Shown: one piece after another, positions 35,627-43,685 of the stretch
Position numbering within the stretch: position 1 is the first letter of the stretch
Layout of the letters: each line of letters starts with the position of its first letter
Source: Cloacibacterium normanense
Lineage (GTDB): Bacteria > Bacteroidota > Bacteroidia > Flavobacteriales > Weeksellaceae
Direction: 5' to 3'
Assembly (NCBI RefSeq): GCF_002943105.1
Contig: NZ_PTPZ01000002.1
Coordinates: forward strand, 85,491 to 149,490
Length of the DNA stretch: 64,000 nucleotides
Notes under the pieces: model-generated
Databases searched by the model: none
Told to the model about the DNA's origin: nothing
Seen by the model: only the letters and a program-made list of their open reading frames with translations
Position numbers and translations under genes: made by a program

Positions 35627-35995
35627 ATGAAAAGTGCTATTTCTTTCATATTATCTTCTATCATATTTCTGGCAAGTTTCCAGAACTCACTTTTCTATGT
35701 AGATTATCAAATCAATACAGAATTCTACGAAACGTATTGTATTAACAAACAAAAACCAGAATTAGACTGTAACGGTAAATGTCAGGTTAAAAAAGCAACG
35801 GAGCAATCTCAAAATCCAGCTTCACAAATTAAATATGCTTTCGAACTGAACATTCTCCCTTCAAAACCCTTAGAAACTGAAATCAGAAATCCTTTTTCTT
35901 TGGAACTCAAATCTAAAAAGTTTTCATATAACCATATTTTCACTTTAGATGGTTATACTCACATTCTACCGGATCCTCCGAAAAATTTAGCTTAA
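35627..35995 (+). CDS. Small exported CxxxC protein, probable copper-linked
   Basis: This 122-aa protein starts with a hydrophobic signal segment (residues 1-25). Three cysteines follow: C38, then C48 and C52 in DCNGKCQVKK. The C-terminus has SYNHIFTLDGYTHILPDPP. Proteins with a CNGKC motif often precede copper or heme receptor genes in Flavobacteriia, so I infer periplasmic metal binding. The longer frame to a TTG at 35588 would begin upstream of the promoter, so the ATG at 35627 is used. The receptor gene follows 93 bases later. Confidence 0.75.
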   Translation: MKSAISFILSSIIFLASFQNSLFYVDYQINTEFYETYCINKQKPELDCNGKCQVKKATEQSQNPASQIKYAFELNILPSKPLETEIRNPFSLELKSKKFSYNHIFTLDGYTHILPDPPKNLA

Positions 35996-36088
35996 ACCTA
36001 ACCACTTTTTTCGCTCAGAACATTTCTCTTTATCATAATTTGATGAAGTGCAGTGACACATGATTATTTAATCTAAATTTTAAAAACA

Positions 36089-38089
36089 ATGAATATTAAA
36101 CTTTATAGCATTGCTGCAATATTTTTTGCAACAACACATTCTTTATTCGCTCAACAAGAACAAGACAGCACTTACCGAAATATAGAAGTAGTAAAAATTA
36201 CCAAAGTTTTACCAAAATCTCAAAACAAACAAAACTTAGAAACCAAACAATCTGATTTACTGAATCACGATGCAGGAAAATTCCTGAATTCTATTCCAGA
36301 AATTAACGGAATTAAAAAAGCTGGAAATTATGCTACTGATCCAGTTTTGAGAGGTTTCAAATATGAGCAGTTGAATATTGTTATTGACGGAGCAGCTCAT
36401 GCCGTAAATGCTTGCCCAAGTAGAATGGATCCTGCAGTTTCTCAAGTGAATATGAACATGGTTCAAGAAGCTGAAATTTACAAAGGTCCTTATCATTTCC
36501 GATACGGAAATTCTTTTGGAGGAACCATTAATTTCGTAACCCTTGCTCCTGAATTTACAGAAAATTTAAAATTAGGTGGTAGAATTTCTTCTGGCTACGA
36601 AAGCAACGGAAACGTTTTTAGAAATGAATTGTTTTCTCAACTTTCACACAAAAAAATTGTTTGGGATTTATTCGGTTCTTATCAAAAAGGAGACCGTTAC
36701 AAAGACGGAAACGGTGACGAAGTGCGTTCTGCTTTTCTAAGATACAACATGGGAACCAAAGGAAATTTCAAATGGAATGACCAAAATGTAACCACATTAC
36801 AAATCAATACCAACCAAGGAAGAGATGTAGAATTTGCTGCGCTAAACATGGATTTAATCTATGACAAAACATGGATGTTTCAGTTAAAACATTTGGCAGA
36901 ATTCAACCAAAAATATTTAAAACACTTAGATTTTAATTCTTACTACTCTTTCGTAGACCATTCTATGGGAACTCCTGATAGAAAAATGGTTTCTGACGTA
37001 CAATCTACCACTTATGGAGCCCGATTAGAATCTAAATTCGCTTTTGGAAAAAACACTTTCTACACTGGCTTAGATTATAAACATGAAGGCGCGGAAAATA
37101 TCAGAATGATTATGCCTGCAATGATGCCAATGAGAGACGGAACTTCTTGGCAAGATTCTTCTACTGACCAAATCGGTTGGTTTAATGAATATCAAATCAA
37201 TTTTAAAAATTCAAAATTAGTAGCTTCTCTTCGTTTAGATTTCAATAAAGGCGATGCGAAAGCACTTTCTAACCTATTCAAAACACTTTACGGAGATGGA
37301 AAAGCAGAAAACTTGAACCACAGCTTAAGTTTAGGATATAATAAAAACTTGTACAACCATAATCAGTTAGGAATTTGGCTAGGAAGAGCACAACGCAGTG
37401 GAAGTTTAACCGAAAGATATATCAATAGATTTGCCGTAGGAATCGATGCTTACGAATTAGTAGGAAATCCTGATTTAAAACCTGAAACCAACAATCAAAT
37501 CGACCTTATTTTCACCCATAAAAAAGATAATATTTTCTTTCAAGCAGATGTTTTCTATTCTTATTTAGAAAATTATATTTCTGGAGTGATTGTTCCCATC
37601 AAACCATATTCTATGACGGCACCAGGAACCAGACAAATCCAAAATATAGAAAAAGCCTTCAAAACAGGAGTGGAAACCAGATTTAATTGGCAATTTTTAC
37701 CAAAATTCCGCACAGAATTGGCAGCAGCTTATACCTATGCTGAAGACATGAACACCAATAATCCTTTGCCAGAAATCGCTCCGCTAGATTTCCGCTGGAA
37801 TGTGTTAGCAGATTTTTCGCCAGTAAGTTTGGGACTTCATTACAGATATTCTGCAAAACAAAGCAGAATAAATCCTACTTTTGGTGAATTTACTACTCCA
37901 GAATTTTCTGTGTTTGATTTCACCTCAAAATACAATGTTTTCAAAAATGCTACTTTAAGTTTTGATGTTTTAAACATTTTTGACCGTGCTTACGCAGAAC
38001 ATTTAAACAGAACACTTTCTACCAATAAAAAACAAAGAATTTTAGCGGTTGGTAGAAGCTTTAATATTGGTTTTAGCTATAATTTTTAA
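36089..38089 (+). CDS. OprC/NosA-type TonB-dependent copper receptor
   Basis: This 666-aa outer-membrane receptor has a signal peptide (SLFAQ), a plug domain (about 45-155) and a 22-strand-type barrel ending in IGFSYNF. The plug has C109-x3-M113 in NACPSRMDP and the barrel has H291-x-M293 in VDHSMGTP. This is the CxxxM plus HxM pair described for the copper-binding site of Pseudomonas OprC. A Met-rich stretch (MIMPAMMPMRDG) adds possible copper ligands. A siderophore role is unlikely. A terminator follows. Confidence 0.92.
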   Translation: MNIKLYSIAAIFFATTHSLFAQQEQDSTYRNIEVVKITKVLPKSQNKQNLETKQSDLLNHDAGKFLNSIPEINGIKKAGNYATDPVLRGFKYEQLNIVIDGAAHAVNACPSRMDPAVSQVNMNMVQEAEIYKGPYHFRYGNSFGGTINFVTLAPEFTENLKLGGRISSGYESNGNVFRNELFSQLSHKKIVWDLFGSYQKGDRYKDGNGDEVRSAFLRYNMGTKGNFKWNDQNVTTLQINTNQGRDVEFAALNMDLIYDKTWMFQLKHLAEFNQKYLKHLDFNSYYSFVDHSMGTPDRKMVSDVQSTTYGARLESKFAFGKNTFYTGLDYKHEGAENIRMIMPAMMPMRDGTSWQDSSTDQIGWFNEYQINFKNSKLVASLRLDFNKGDAKALSNLFKTLYGDGKAENLNHSLSLGYNKNLYNHNQLGIWLGRAQRSGSLTERYINRFAVGIDAYELVGNPDLKPETNNQIDLIFTHKKDNIFFQADVFYSYLENYISGVIVPIKPYSMTAPGTRQIQNIEKAFKTGVETRFNWQFLPKFRTELAAAYTYAEDMNTNNPLPEIAPLDFRWNVLADFSPVSLGLHYRYSAKQSRINPTFGEFTTPEFSVFDFTSKYNVFKNATLSFDVLNIFDRAYAEHLNRTLSTNKKQRILAVGRSFNIGFSYNF

Positions 38090-38100
38090 TACTTTTTTAT

Positions 38101-38142
38101 CTTTTGTGTCTAAAACATTTTAGGCACAAAAGTTTTATTTTT
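38101..38142 (+). terminator. Hairpin terminator after the copper receptor
   Basis: A 15-bp stem with one T-G pair (38101-38115 with 38118-38132, core TTTTGTG) is followed by TTTTATTTTTT. A second smaller hairpin AGCCTAG/CTAGGCT follows at 38154-38176. Confidence 0.85.
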
Positions 38143-38239
38143 TAGCCTAAGAGAGCCTAGCGAATTTTCCTAGGCTTTACTTTTAGAAGATTGACAAACC
38201 TCATCTCTTTTTACACATAGGAATGTCAATATTTTTGCT

Positions 38240-38247
38240 TAAATTTG
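38240..38247 (+). promoter_or_regulatory. -7 box (TAAATTTG) of the Gre-like/Crp genes
   Basis: TAAATTTG ends 24 bases before the ATG at 38272. Confidence 0.45.
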
Positions 38248-38271
38248 TTAATCATCAAAAATAAAAAAATC

Positions 38272-38715
38272 ATGGATAAAGCATTTATTTTATCTAGCAT
38301 TATAGATGAGTATCAAAAAGTTATTGACAACCTAAAAGCTTCGGTGGAACGTTACAAGCATGAATCTGATATTGACGAAGATAACACGTTAGACCCAGAA
38401 GATTATGCCAGACAAACTGAAGCCAAAGATATGCAACTTCGTTTTGAAAAAATGCTGAACGAAGCCAAACAAAATCTGAAATTTTTAGAAGATTCTAAAT
38501 CAGAAACTAAGGAAATTGCAGAAGCTGGTGCTTTATTAGAGACCGATAAGAATTATTTATTCATAGGGGTTTCTGTTCCAGCATTTAAATTGGGAGATAA
38601 GGATGTGATTTCATTCTCAGAAGATGCTCCTATTTACCAAAACGTAAAAGGCAAAACATCAGGCGAAACCATAGAAATGGGCAATAATAACTTTGAAATT
38701 AAAAATATTTTTTAA
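38272..38715 (+). CDS. GreA/GreB-like transcription elongation factor homologue
   Basis: This 147-aa protein has an N-terminal coiled-coil hairpin with an acidic tip (DIDEDNTLDPED). The C-terminal FKBP-like domain of Gre factors follows (GALLETDKNYLFIGVSVP, then SEDAPIYQNVKGKTSGETI). Gre factors enter the RNA polymerase secondary channel and rescue stalled complexes. This lineage is divergent and is sometimes annotated wrongly as an acyl-carrier synthase. The longer frame from 38245 precedes a plausible leader, so the ATG at 38272 is used. Its stop touches the ATG of the Crp/Fnr regulator. Confidence 0.75.
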   Translation: MDKAFILSSIIDEYQKVIDNLKASVERYKHESDIDEDNTLDPEDYARQTEAKDMQLRFEKMLNEAKQNLKFLEDSKSETKEIAEAGALLETDKNYLFIGVSVPAFKLGDKDVISFSEDAPIYQNVKGKTSGETIEMGNNNFEIKNIF

Positions 38716-39333
38716 ATGTCAAAAACTACAGAATTTAGCGCAACACCAGAACTTCTAAAACAGTTATACGAATACAGCATTATAAAAAATTACGAAGCTG
38801 GCGATGTTATTTTAGACGAAAACGCAAGAATTCGCTCTATTCCTATCGTTACCAAAGGAAGCATAAAAGTAATGCGAACCGAAGAAGACGGTAGAGAAAT
38901 TCTACTTTATTATATAAAAGCTGGCGAAAGTTGCGTAATGTCTTTCCTTGGTGGTTTACATGGAGAAACCTCTAAAGTAAAAGCCGAAGTAGAAGAAGAT
39001 GCAGAAATATTATTCTTACCTACGGAAAAAGTAGCGCAACTCATTAAAACGCATCCAGAATGGTTGGATTATATTTTCAAATTATACCATAAACGTTTTG
39101 AGGAATTGCTAGAAATGGTAAATGAAGTAACTTTCAAAAAAGTAGATGATAGATTGCTCTCTTTGCTTCAAAAAAAATCAGAACTTACCGATTCTAAAAT
39201 TATCCACACCACACACGAACAATTGGCCAATGAATTAGGAACAGCCAGAGTAGTGGTTTCTAGGCTACTAAAATCGCTGGAAGAAGACGGCAAACTAAAA
39301 TTAGGAAGAAATAAAATTGAACTTTTATCATAA
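38716..39333 (+). CDS. Crp/Fnr family transcriptional regulator
   Basis: This 205-aa regulator has an N-terminal cyclic-nucleotide-like beta-roll (IPIVTKGSIKVMRTEEDGRE, ILLYYIKAGESCVMSFLGG). A dimer helix (HPEWLDYIFKLYHKRFEELL) follows, then a winged HTH (HEQLANELGTARVVVSRLLKS). There is no N-terminal Cys cluster of the FNR type. A Cys in the roll (ESCVMS) could sense redox or sulfur, by analogy only. A terminator follows directly. Its likely targets are the sulfur genes just downstream, with a TGTGA-N6-TTACA site at 40213. Confidence 0.92.
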   Translation: MSKTTEFSATPELLKQLYEYSIIKNYEAGDVILDENARIRSIPIVTKGSIKVMRTEEDGREILLYYIKAGESCVMSFLGGLHGETSKVKAEVEEDAEILFLPTEKVAQLIKTHPEWLDYIFKLYHKRFEELLEMVNEVTFKKVDDRLLSLLQKKSELTDSKIIHTTHEQLANELGTARVVVSRLLKSLEEDGKLKLGRNKIELLS

Positions 39334-39359
39334 AAATGCAACTTAAGTTGCATTTTTTT
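39332..39359 (+). terminator. Hairpin terminator after the Crp/Fnr gene
   Basis: AAATGCAACTT/AAGTTGCATTT (39334-39344 with 39345-39355) followed by a T7 run, immediately after the stop codon. Confidence 0.85.
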
Positions 39360-39395
39360 ATTTTTACAAAACAGAACTTTGCAAAAATTTGATTA

Positions 39396-40181
39396 ATGGA
39401 AATCTTAGGATACTTTTTCGCACTTATCATCGGGTTAATTATGGGAATAATTGGCGGTGGTGGAAGTATTTTAGGCGTTCCCATTTTTGTCTATCTGTTT
39501 GATATGAATGCTTTAACTGCAACTACTCTTTCCCTTTTTGTAGTGGGAGTTGCGAGTGCAGTTGGCGTTGCAGGAAACGCCAAACAAGGAAATGTAGATT
39601 TCAAAACCGCTTTATTATTTGGGATTCCTTCTGTATTGTCTGTGATTTTTGTTCGCAAAATCATTTTACCCCATCTTCCTGATCCTCTTTTTAGCATAGG
39701 AACATTTCCTATTGAAAAAAATCTATTCATTTTAGTTCTTTTTGCTGCTTTAATGCTCATTTCTTCCATTAAAATGATTGTAGGAAACCAAAAAATAGAA
39801 ACTACGAATCAAAATCCGCAATATCCAATGTTGGTTACCCAAGGAATTGCTGTAGGAATGATTACTGGGATGATTGGAGCAGGTGGTGGTTTTCTCATTG
39901 TTCCTGCATTGGTTATGCTGCTGAATTTAGAAATGAAAAAAGCCGTCGGAACTTCTATGATGATTATTTCTATGAATTCTCTTTTAGGTTTTTTAAGCTC
40001 TCAAAAAACAGAAATCAATTGGCAATTTCTTTTGATTTTCACTTCAATTGCTGTCATTGGAATGCTGATTGGAATTCAGTTGGCAAAAAAAATAGATGGT
40101 AAAAAACTGAAACCTATTTTCGGTTGGTTTGTTTTGATGATGGGAATTTATATCATCATCAAAGAAATCTTTTTTCACTAA
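39396..40181 (+). CDS. TauE/SafE (TSUP) family sulfur-anion transporter
   Basis: This 261-aa membrane protein has about eight helices and the two internal repeats of the family, each with a Gly-rich motif: GIIGGGGSILGVPIF and GMIGAGGGFLIVPAL. Family members export sulfite, sulfoacetate or thiosulfate or move sulfide-derived anions. It sits between a Crp/Fnr regulator and a persulfide dioxygenase, matching the TauE of sulfide-detoxification operons such as the staphylococcal cst operon. It is probably the sulfite exit route for the dioxygenase product. Confidence 0.9.
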   Translation: MEILGYFFALIIGLIMGIIGGGGSILGVPIFVYLFDMNALTATTLSLFVVGVASAVGVAGNAKQGNVDFKTALLFGIPSVLSVIFVRKIILPHLPDPLFSIGTFPIEKNLFILVLFAALMLISSIKMIVGNQKIETTNQNPQYPMLVTQGIAVGMITGMIGAGGGFLIVPALVMLLNLEMKKAVGTSMMIISMNSLLGFLSSQKTEINWQFLLIFTSIAVIGMLIGIQLAKKIDGKKLKPIFGWFVLMMGIYIIIKEIFFH

Positions 40182-40212
40182 ATCTCTTTAATAGTGATTC
40201 TCTATCGAACTA

Positions 40213-40228
40213 TGTGATTTTTGTTACA
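40213..40228. promoter_or_regulatory. Candidate Crp/Fnr site TGTGA-N6-TTACA
   Basis: The element matches the CRP consensus TGTGA-N6-TCACA with one mismatch. It lies 22 bases upstream of the -7 candidate CATTTTTG (40250-40257), a distance typical of an activator. Two further half-sites (TGTAAC 40299-40304, AGTAAC 40315-40320) occur in the leader. Confidence 0.4.
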
Positions 40229-40336
40229 GAAATCTATTAAAATTTACCCCATTTTTGTACTACAAATTGCGAAGAAAAAAAAGTCATAGATTTTTTGTTG
40301 TAACTTCGTAGTGTAGTAACATATAAAAATAGTAAG

Positions 40337-41749
40337 ATGAAAATAGAACAAATTTATACCGGTTGTTTAGCTCAAGGAGCTTATTACATCGTTTCTGAAG
40401 GAGAAGCAGCCATCATTGATCCATTAAGAGAGGTACAACCTTATCTTGATCGATTGGCAAAAGATAACGTAAAACTCAAATACATTTTTGAGACCCATTT
40501 TCATGCAGATTTTGTATCTGGTCATGTAGATTTATCTAAAAAAACAGGCGCTCCTATTATTTATGGACCAACTGCTGCGCCAGAATTTGAAGCCATCGTA
40601 GCAGAAGACAACCAAATTTTTGAAATTGGAAAAATAAAAATCAAAGTTCTTCACACTCCAGGTCACACCATGGAAAGTTCTACCTATTTATTGATAGACG
40701 AAAATGGTAAAAACCATGCTATTTTCTCTGGTGATACTTTATTTTTAGGAGATGTAGGAAGACCAGATTTAGCTCAAAAAGCAGCAAATCTTACACAAGA
40801 AGAATTAGCGGGACTGCTTTATGATTCATTGTACAATAAAATTCTTCCTTTAGAAGATGATGTTACCGTTTATCCAGCTCACGGTGCTGGTTCTGCATGT
40901 GGAAAAAACATGCAAAAAGAAACAGTAGACACTTTAGGAAATCAAAAACAAACCAATTACGCTCTAAAACAAACCTCTAAAGAAAGTTTTATTGCTGCAG
41001 TTTTAGATGGTTTAACCGCTCCACCGAAATATTTCGGTATGAATGTAGCGATGAACAAAAAAGGCTATACCAGTTTTGATGAAGTTTTAGCAAAAGGTAA
41101 AACAGCGCTTTCAGTAGATGAATTTGAAACTGCTGCCGAAGAGACTGGAGCTTTAATTTTAGACACCAGAAATGCTGCAGAATTTTATAAAGGATTTATT
41201 CCTCAATCGATTAATATCGGGTTGAAAGGAGATTTTGCACCTTGGGTTGGAAGCATGATTGTAGATGTTCAACAACCTATTCTTTTGGTTTGTGATGATT
41301 GCACCGAAGAAGAAACCATTACCAGACTTTCTAGAGTGGGATTTGATAATGTTTTAGGATACTTAAAAGGAGGCTTTGAAAGTTGGAAAAATTCAGGAAA
41401 AGAAATTGATACCATTCATAGAATTTCACCAGAAGAATTTGCAGAAAAATTCAATGAAAACAGCAAGGTTATTGACGTAAGAAAAGAAGGAGAATATGCT
41501 GCAGAACACGTAAAAGATGCATATAGCAAACCTTTAGCGTACATCAATGATTGGGTAGGAAACATCAATCCAGATGAACATTTCTTCTTGCATTGTGCAG
41601 GTGGCTATAGAAGCATGATTGCCGCAAGTATTTTACAAGCAAGAGGTTATAGAAATTTCACAGAAGTAGAAGGTGGTTTTAACGGAATTAAAAAAACAGA
41701 AAAAGTTCCTACTACAGATTTTGTATGTCAAAGTAAAACTGCATTGTAA
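40337..41749 (+). CDS. CstB-like persulfide dioxygenase fused to two rhodanese domains
   Basis: This 470-aa protein joins three domains. Residues 1-240 are an ETHE1-type metallo-beta-lactamase fold with iron ligands expected at H54, H110 and D133; the motif reads HFHADF, not HxHxDH. Residues about 255-355 are a rhodanese-like domain with C319 but a non-canonical loop (VCDDCTEEET), probably a pseudo-rhodanese. Residues 362-455 are a canonical rhodanese with C420 (CAGGYRS). This is the domain order of staphylococcal CstB, which oxidises persulfide to thiosulfate or sulfite. The next ATG overlaps its stop. Confidence 0.92.
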   Translation: MKIEQIYTGCLAQGAYYIVSEGEAAIIDPLREVQPYLDRLAKDNVKLKYIFETHFHADFVSGHVDLSKKTGAPIIYGPTAAPEFEAIVAEDNQIFEIGKIKIKVLHTPGHTMESSTYLLIDENGKNHAIFSGDTLFLGDVGRPDLAQKAANLTQEELAGLLYDSLYNKILPLEDDVTVYPAHGAGSACGKNMQKETVDTLGNQKQTNYALKQTSKESFIAAVLDGLTAPPKYFGMNVAMNKKGYTSFDEVLAKGKTALSVDEFETAAEETGALILDTRNAAEFYKGFIPQSINIGLKGDFAPWVGSMIVDVQQPILLVCDDCTEEETITRLSRVGFDNVLGYLKGGFESWKNSGKEIDTIHRISPEEFAEKFNENSKVIDVRKEGEYAAEHVKDAYSKPLAYINDWVGNINPDEHFFLHCAGGYRSMIAASILQARGYRNFTEVEGGFNGIKKTEKVPTTDFVCQSKTAL

Positions 41750-42045
41750 TGAATATTTTCGAAAAAACAGACTTCACAGGAGATAAACCTTCTGTAGTAA
41801 GCATCAAAAAAACGGATAAAGTCAACCTTTTTACCGTAGGCTTATCAGAAAAACAAGTGTTAGCAAAGCATATCACAACCATTCCTGCAACTTTAGTTTT
41901 GCTAAGAGGGAAAGTAGATTTTAATATCTCTGGAGAAACCGTAGTTTTAAGAGAAGGAGATGTTTACGAAATCCCAGTAAATGTAGAACACGAAGTGGTA
42001 GGAAGAGATATAGAAAATGTATTCTTAATTGTAAAAGAGTTATAA
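41749..42045 (+). CDS. Small cupin domain protein
   Basis: This 98-aa single-domain cupin has two conserved strands, LLRGKVDFNISGE and LREGDVYEIPVNVEHEV. The second gives one His plus Glu and the first motif lacks the usual HxH, so the metal site may be incomplete. It overlaps the CstB-like stop by one base (TAATG), so cotranslation is very likely. It may act as a thiol dioxygenase-like or binding protein for sulfur intermediates, but nothing in the sequence proves that. Confidence 0.75.
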   Translation: MNIFEKTDFTGDKPSVVSIKKTDKVNLFTVGLSEKQVLAKHITTIPATLVLLRGKVDFNISGETVVLREGDVYEIPVNVEHEVVGRDIENVFLIVKEL

Positions 42046-42047
42046 AA

Positions 42048-42629
42048 TTGAATCAATTCGATCAAAATTTTTGGAATTCTCGTTGGGAAAATGGCGAAAC
42101 AGGCTGGGACATAGGCGAAGCCTCTTCACCTATTGCAGAATATTTTTTGCAAGTAGAAGATAAAGAGGTAAAAATATTAATTCCAGGCTGTGGAAATGCT
42201 CACGAAGCAGAACTGCTTTTAGAAGAAGGTTTTACAAACATCACGCTTCTAGACATTGCTCAGAAAGCTTGTGAAGTGATTTCTCAGAAATTTTCTCATC
42301 ACGAAGTAGAAGTTATCTGCGAGGATTTTTTTGAACATCAAGGAAAATATGACATCATTGTAGAACAAACTTTTTTCTGCGCACTTGCTCCAATTCTAAG
42401 AGCAAAATATGTAGAAAAAATGCACGATTTACTTAACGAAAATGGCAAAATCATTGGTGTAATGTTCAATAAAGATTTCGGGAATCCGTTCCCACCATTT
42501 GGCGGAATTATAGAAGAATACAAATCTCTTTTCAGCGAAAAATTCAAGATTAAAACATTAGAAAACTGCTACAACAGTATAAAACCAAGACAAAACACCG
42601 AAGTTTTTATTAACTTCACTAAAAAATAA
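42048..42629 (+). CDS. TPMT-family SAM-dependent methyltransferase
   Basis: This 193-aa class I methyltransferase is of the thiopurine S-methyltransferase type. FWNSRWENGETGWDIG matches the family N-terminus, and LIPGCGNAHEAELLLEEG is the SAM-binding loop. A Cys-rich VEQTFFCAL motif and FPPFGG follow. The frame begins at a TTG two bases after the cupin stop, and no ATG fits better. TPMT homologues methylate thiols, selenite or tellurite. In this sulfur operon, methylation of sulfide or another thiol is a reasonable inference. Confidence 0.85.
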   Translation: MNQFDQNFWNSRWENGETGWDIGEASSPIAEYFLQVEDKEVKILIPGCGNAHEAELLLEEGFTNITLLDIAQKACEVISQKFSHHEVEVICEDFFEHQGKYDIIVEQTFFCALAPILRAKYVEKMHDLLNENGKIIGVMFNKDFGNPFPPFGGIIEEYKSLFSEKFKIKTLENCYNSIKPRQNTEVFINFTKK

Positions 42630-42651
42630 AACTCACCATAAAACAAAAAAT

Positions 42652-42855
42652 ATGAAAAAAAACATGGGAGCAACAGACAAGTACATCAGACTTTTCGTTG
42701 CATTAATTTTAGCAGTTTTGGTTTATCTTAAAGTGATTGAAGGAACTTGGGGAATCGCAGCAACTGCAGTTGCATTCGTTTTTCTATTAACTGGAGCCAT
42801 CGGCTTTTGTCCGCTTTATACTTTATTTGGCATTAACACTTGCAAAAGAGAGTAA
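42652..42855 (+). CDS. DUF2892 family small membrane protein
   Basis: This 67-aa protein has two hydrophobic helices (about 12-27 and 33-52). The C-terminal FCPLYTLFGINTC contains C53 and C64, the usual DUF2892 ending. DUF2892 segments are found fused to rhodanese in YgaP, a membrane sulfurtransferase, so a role as the membrane partner of a rhodanese is plausible. It lies 22 bases after the methyltransferase, and a hairpin (42863-42902) follows. Confidence 0.82.
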   Translation: MKKNMGATDKYIRLFVALILAVLVYLKVIEGTWGIAATAVAFVFLLTGAIGFCPLYTLFGINTCKRE

Positions 42856-42862
42856 AAATTAA

Positions 42863-42902
42863 AATTTTGCCAAAGTTGAATTTTTCAAACTTTGGCAAAA
42901 TT
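42863..42902 (+). other. Intercistronic hairpin in the sulfur operon
   Basis: A perfect 15-bp stem (42863-42877 with 42888-42902, core TTGCCAAAG) has a 10-base loop and no U run after it. It may be an mRNA stability or attenuation element between the DUF2892 and DUF6132 genes rather than a full terminator. Confidence 0.6.
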
Positions 42903-42913
42903 CATCAAAAATT

Positions 42914-43117
42914 ATGGAAAATTTTATTAAAAAATACAAATTAGGACTCATCGGAATCGTATTAGGCGGAATTTTAGGTTACGCTTATTACCAATTTATT
43001 GGGTGCAATACAGGAACTTGTGCCATTACTTCTAAACCTATTAACAGTTCGGTTTATGGTATGGTGATGGGTTATCTTATTCTTTCAACTTTCGAAAAAA
43101 CAAAAGAAAATAAATAA
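42914..43117 (+). CDS. DUF6132 family small membrane protein with GCxTGxC motif
   Basis: This 67-aa protein has an N-terminal basic stretch, a helix rich in Gly (residues 11-29), then G30-C31-N-T-G-T-C36-A-I-T and a second helix. The family is found beside rhodanese and thioredoxin genes in Bacteroidota. The C-x4-C pair just outside the first helix resembles the one in the protein at 43434. A thiol-redox or persulfide relay at the membrane is inferred. Confidence 0.8.
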   Translation: MENFIKKYKLGLIGIVLGGILGYAYYQFIGCNTGTCAITSKPINSSVYGMVMGYLILSTFEKTKENK

Positions 43118-43120
43118 AAC

Positions 43121-43432
43121 ATGTTAGGATTTTTAAAAAACTTATTTGGCGGTAAAAGTGTAGATTACGCAGAATTGGTGAAAAATGGAGCTCAAATTAT
43201 AGACGTAAGAACGTCTGCAGAATTTAATGGTGGTCATGTAAAAGGCGCTAAAAACTTTCCGCTACAATCGCTAAGTCAAAATTTAGGAAAAATCAATAAA
43301 AACAAACCTGTAATCACGTGTTGTGCAAGTGGCGCAAGAAGTGCTGCCGCAAAAAGCATTTTACAAAACAGTGGATTTACAGAAGTTTATAACGGCGGCG
43401 GTTGGATGAGCCTTAAAAACAAATTATCATAA
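43121..43432 (+). CDS. Single-domain rhodanese sulfurtransferase
   Basis: This 103-aa cytoplasmic protein has the fold-defining motifs IIDVRTSAEFNGGHVKGAKN and the active loop C68-A-S-G-A-R, preceded by an extra C67. It transfers sulfane sulfur through a cysteine persulfide. It is tightly packed between two tiny membrane proteins (3 and 1 base gaps), so the three are probably produced together and may form one complex. Confidence 0.93.
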   Translation: MLGFLKNLFGGKSVDYAELVKNGAQIIDVRTSAEFNGGHVKGAKNFPLQSLSQNLGKINKNKPVITCCASGARSAAAKSILQNSGFTEVYNGGGWMSLKNKLS

Positions 43433-43433
43433 A

Positions 43434-43631
43434 ATGAGAAATTTATTTAGTGATTGGAATTTGAGAAGAATCGTCTATTTGATTGGTGGAATATGGATTG
43501 TAGCGCAATCTGTAATGGATAAAATGTGGATTCTCATACCATTTGGGTCGTATTTTGTTGCCATGTCTGTGTTTAAATTTGGTTGCGCTTCAGGAAATTG
43601 TACTGTCACAAATCATAAAAACCTACCGTAG
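43434..43631 (+). CDS. Small DUF2892-like membrane protein with GCxSGxC motif
   Basis: This 65-aa protein starts with SDWNLRRIVYLIGGIW and has two helices (about 11-28 and 31-49), ending in G50-C51-A-S-G-N-C56-T-V-T. The N-terminal Arg pair and layout recall DUF2892. The C-terminal motif is nearly the same as that of the DUF6132 protein two genes upstream, although the rest is dissimilar. It begins one base after the rhodanese stop. Function is unknown; see the finding on the shared motif. Confidence 0.72.
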   Translation: MRNLFSDWNLRRIVYLIGGIWIVAQSVMDKMWILIPFGSYFVAMSVFKFGCASGNCTVTNHKNLP

Positions 43632-43650
43632 TTTCTCTGTCTTTTTTTAG

Positions 43651-43658
43651 TAAATTTG
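43651..43658 (+). promoter_or_regulatory. -7 box (TAAATTTG) of the thioredoxin/AraC pair
   Basis: TAAATTTG 27 bases upstream of the thioredoxin ATG suggests an internal promoter within the sulfur island. Confidence 0.45.
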
Positions 43659-43685
43659 TTTTAACTTTTTATAAAACAAAGAGAT

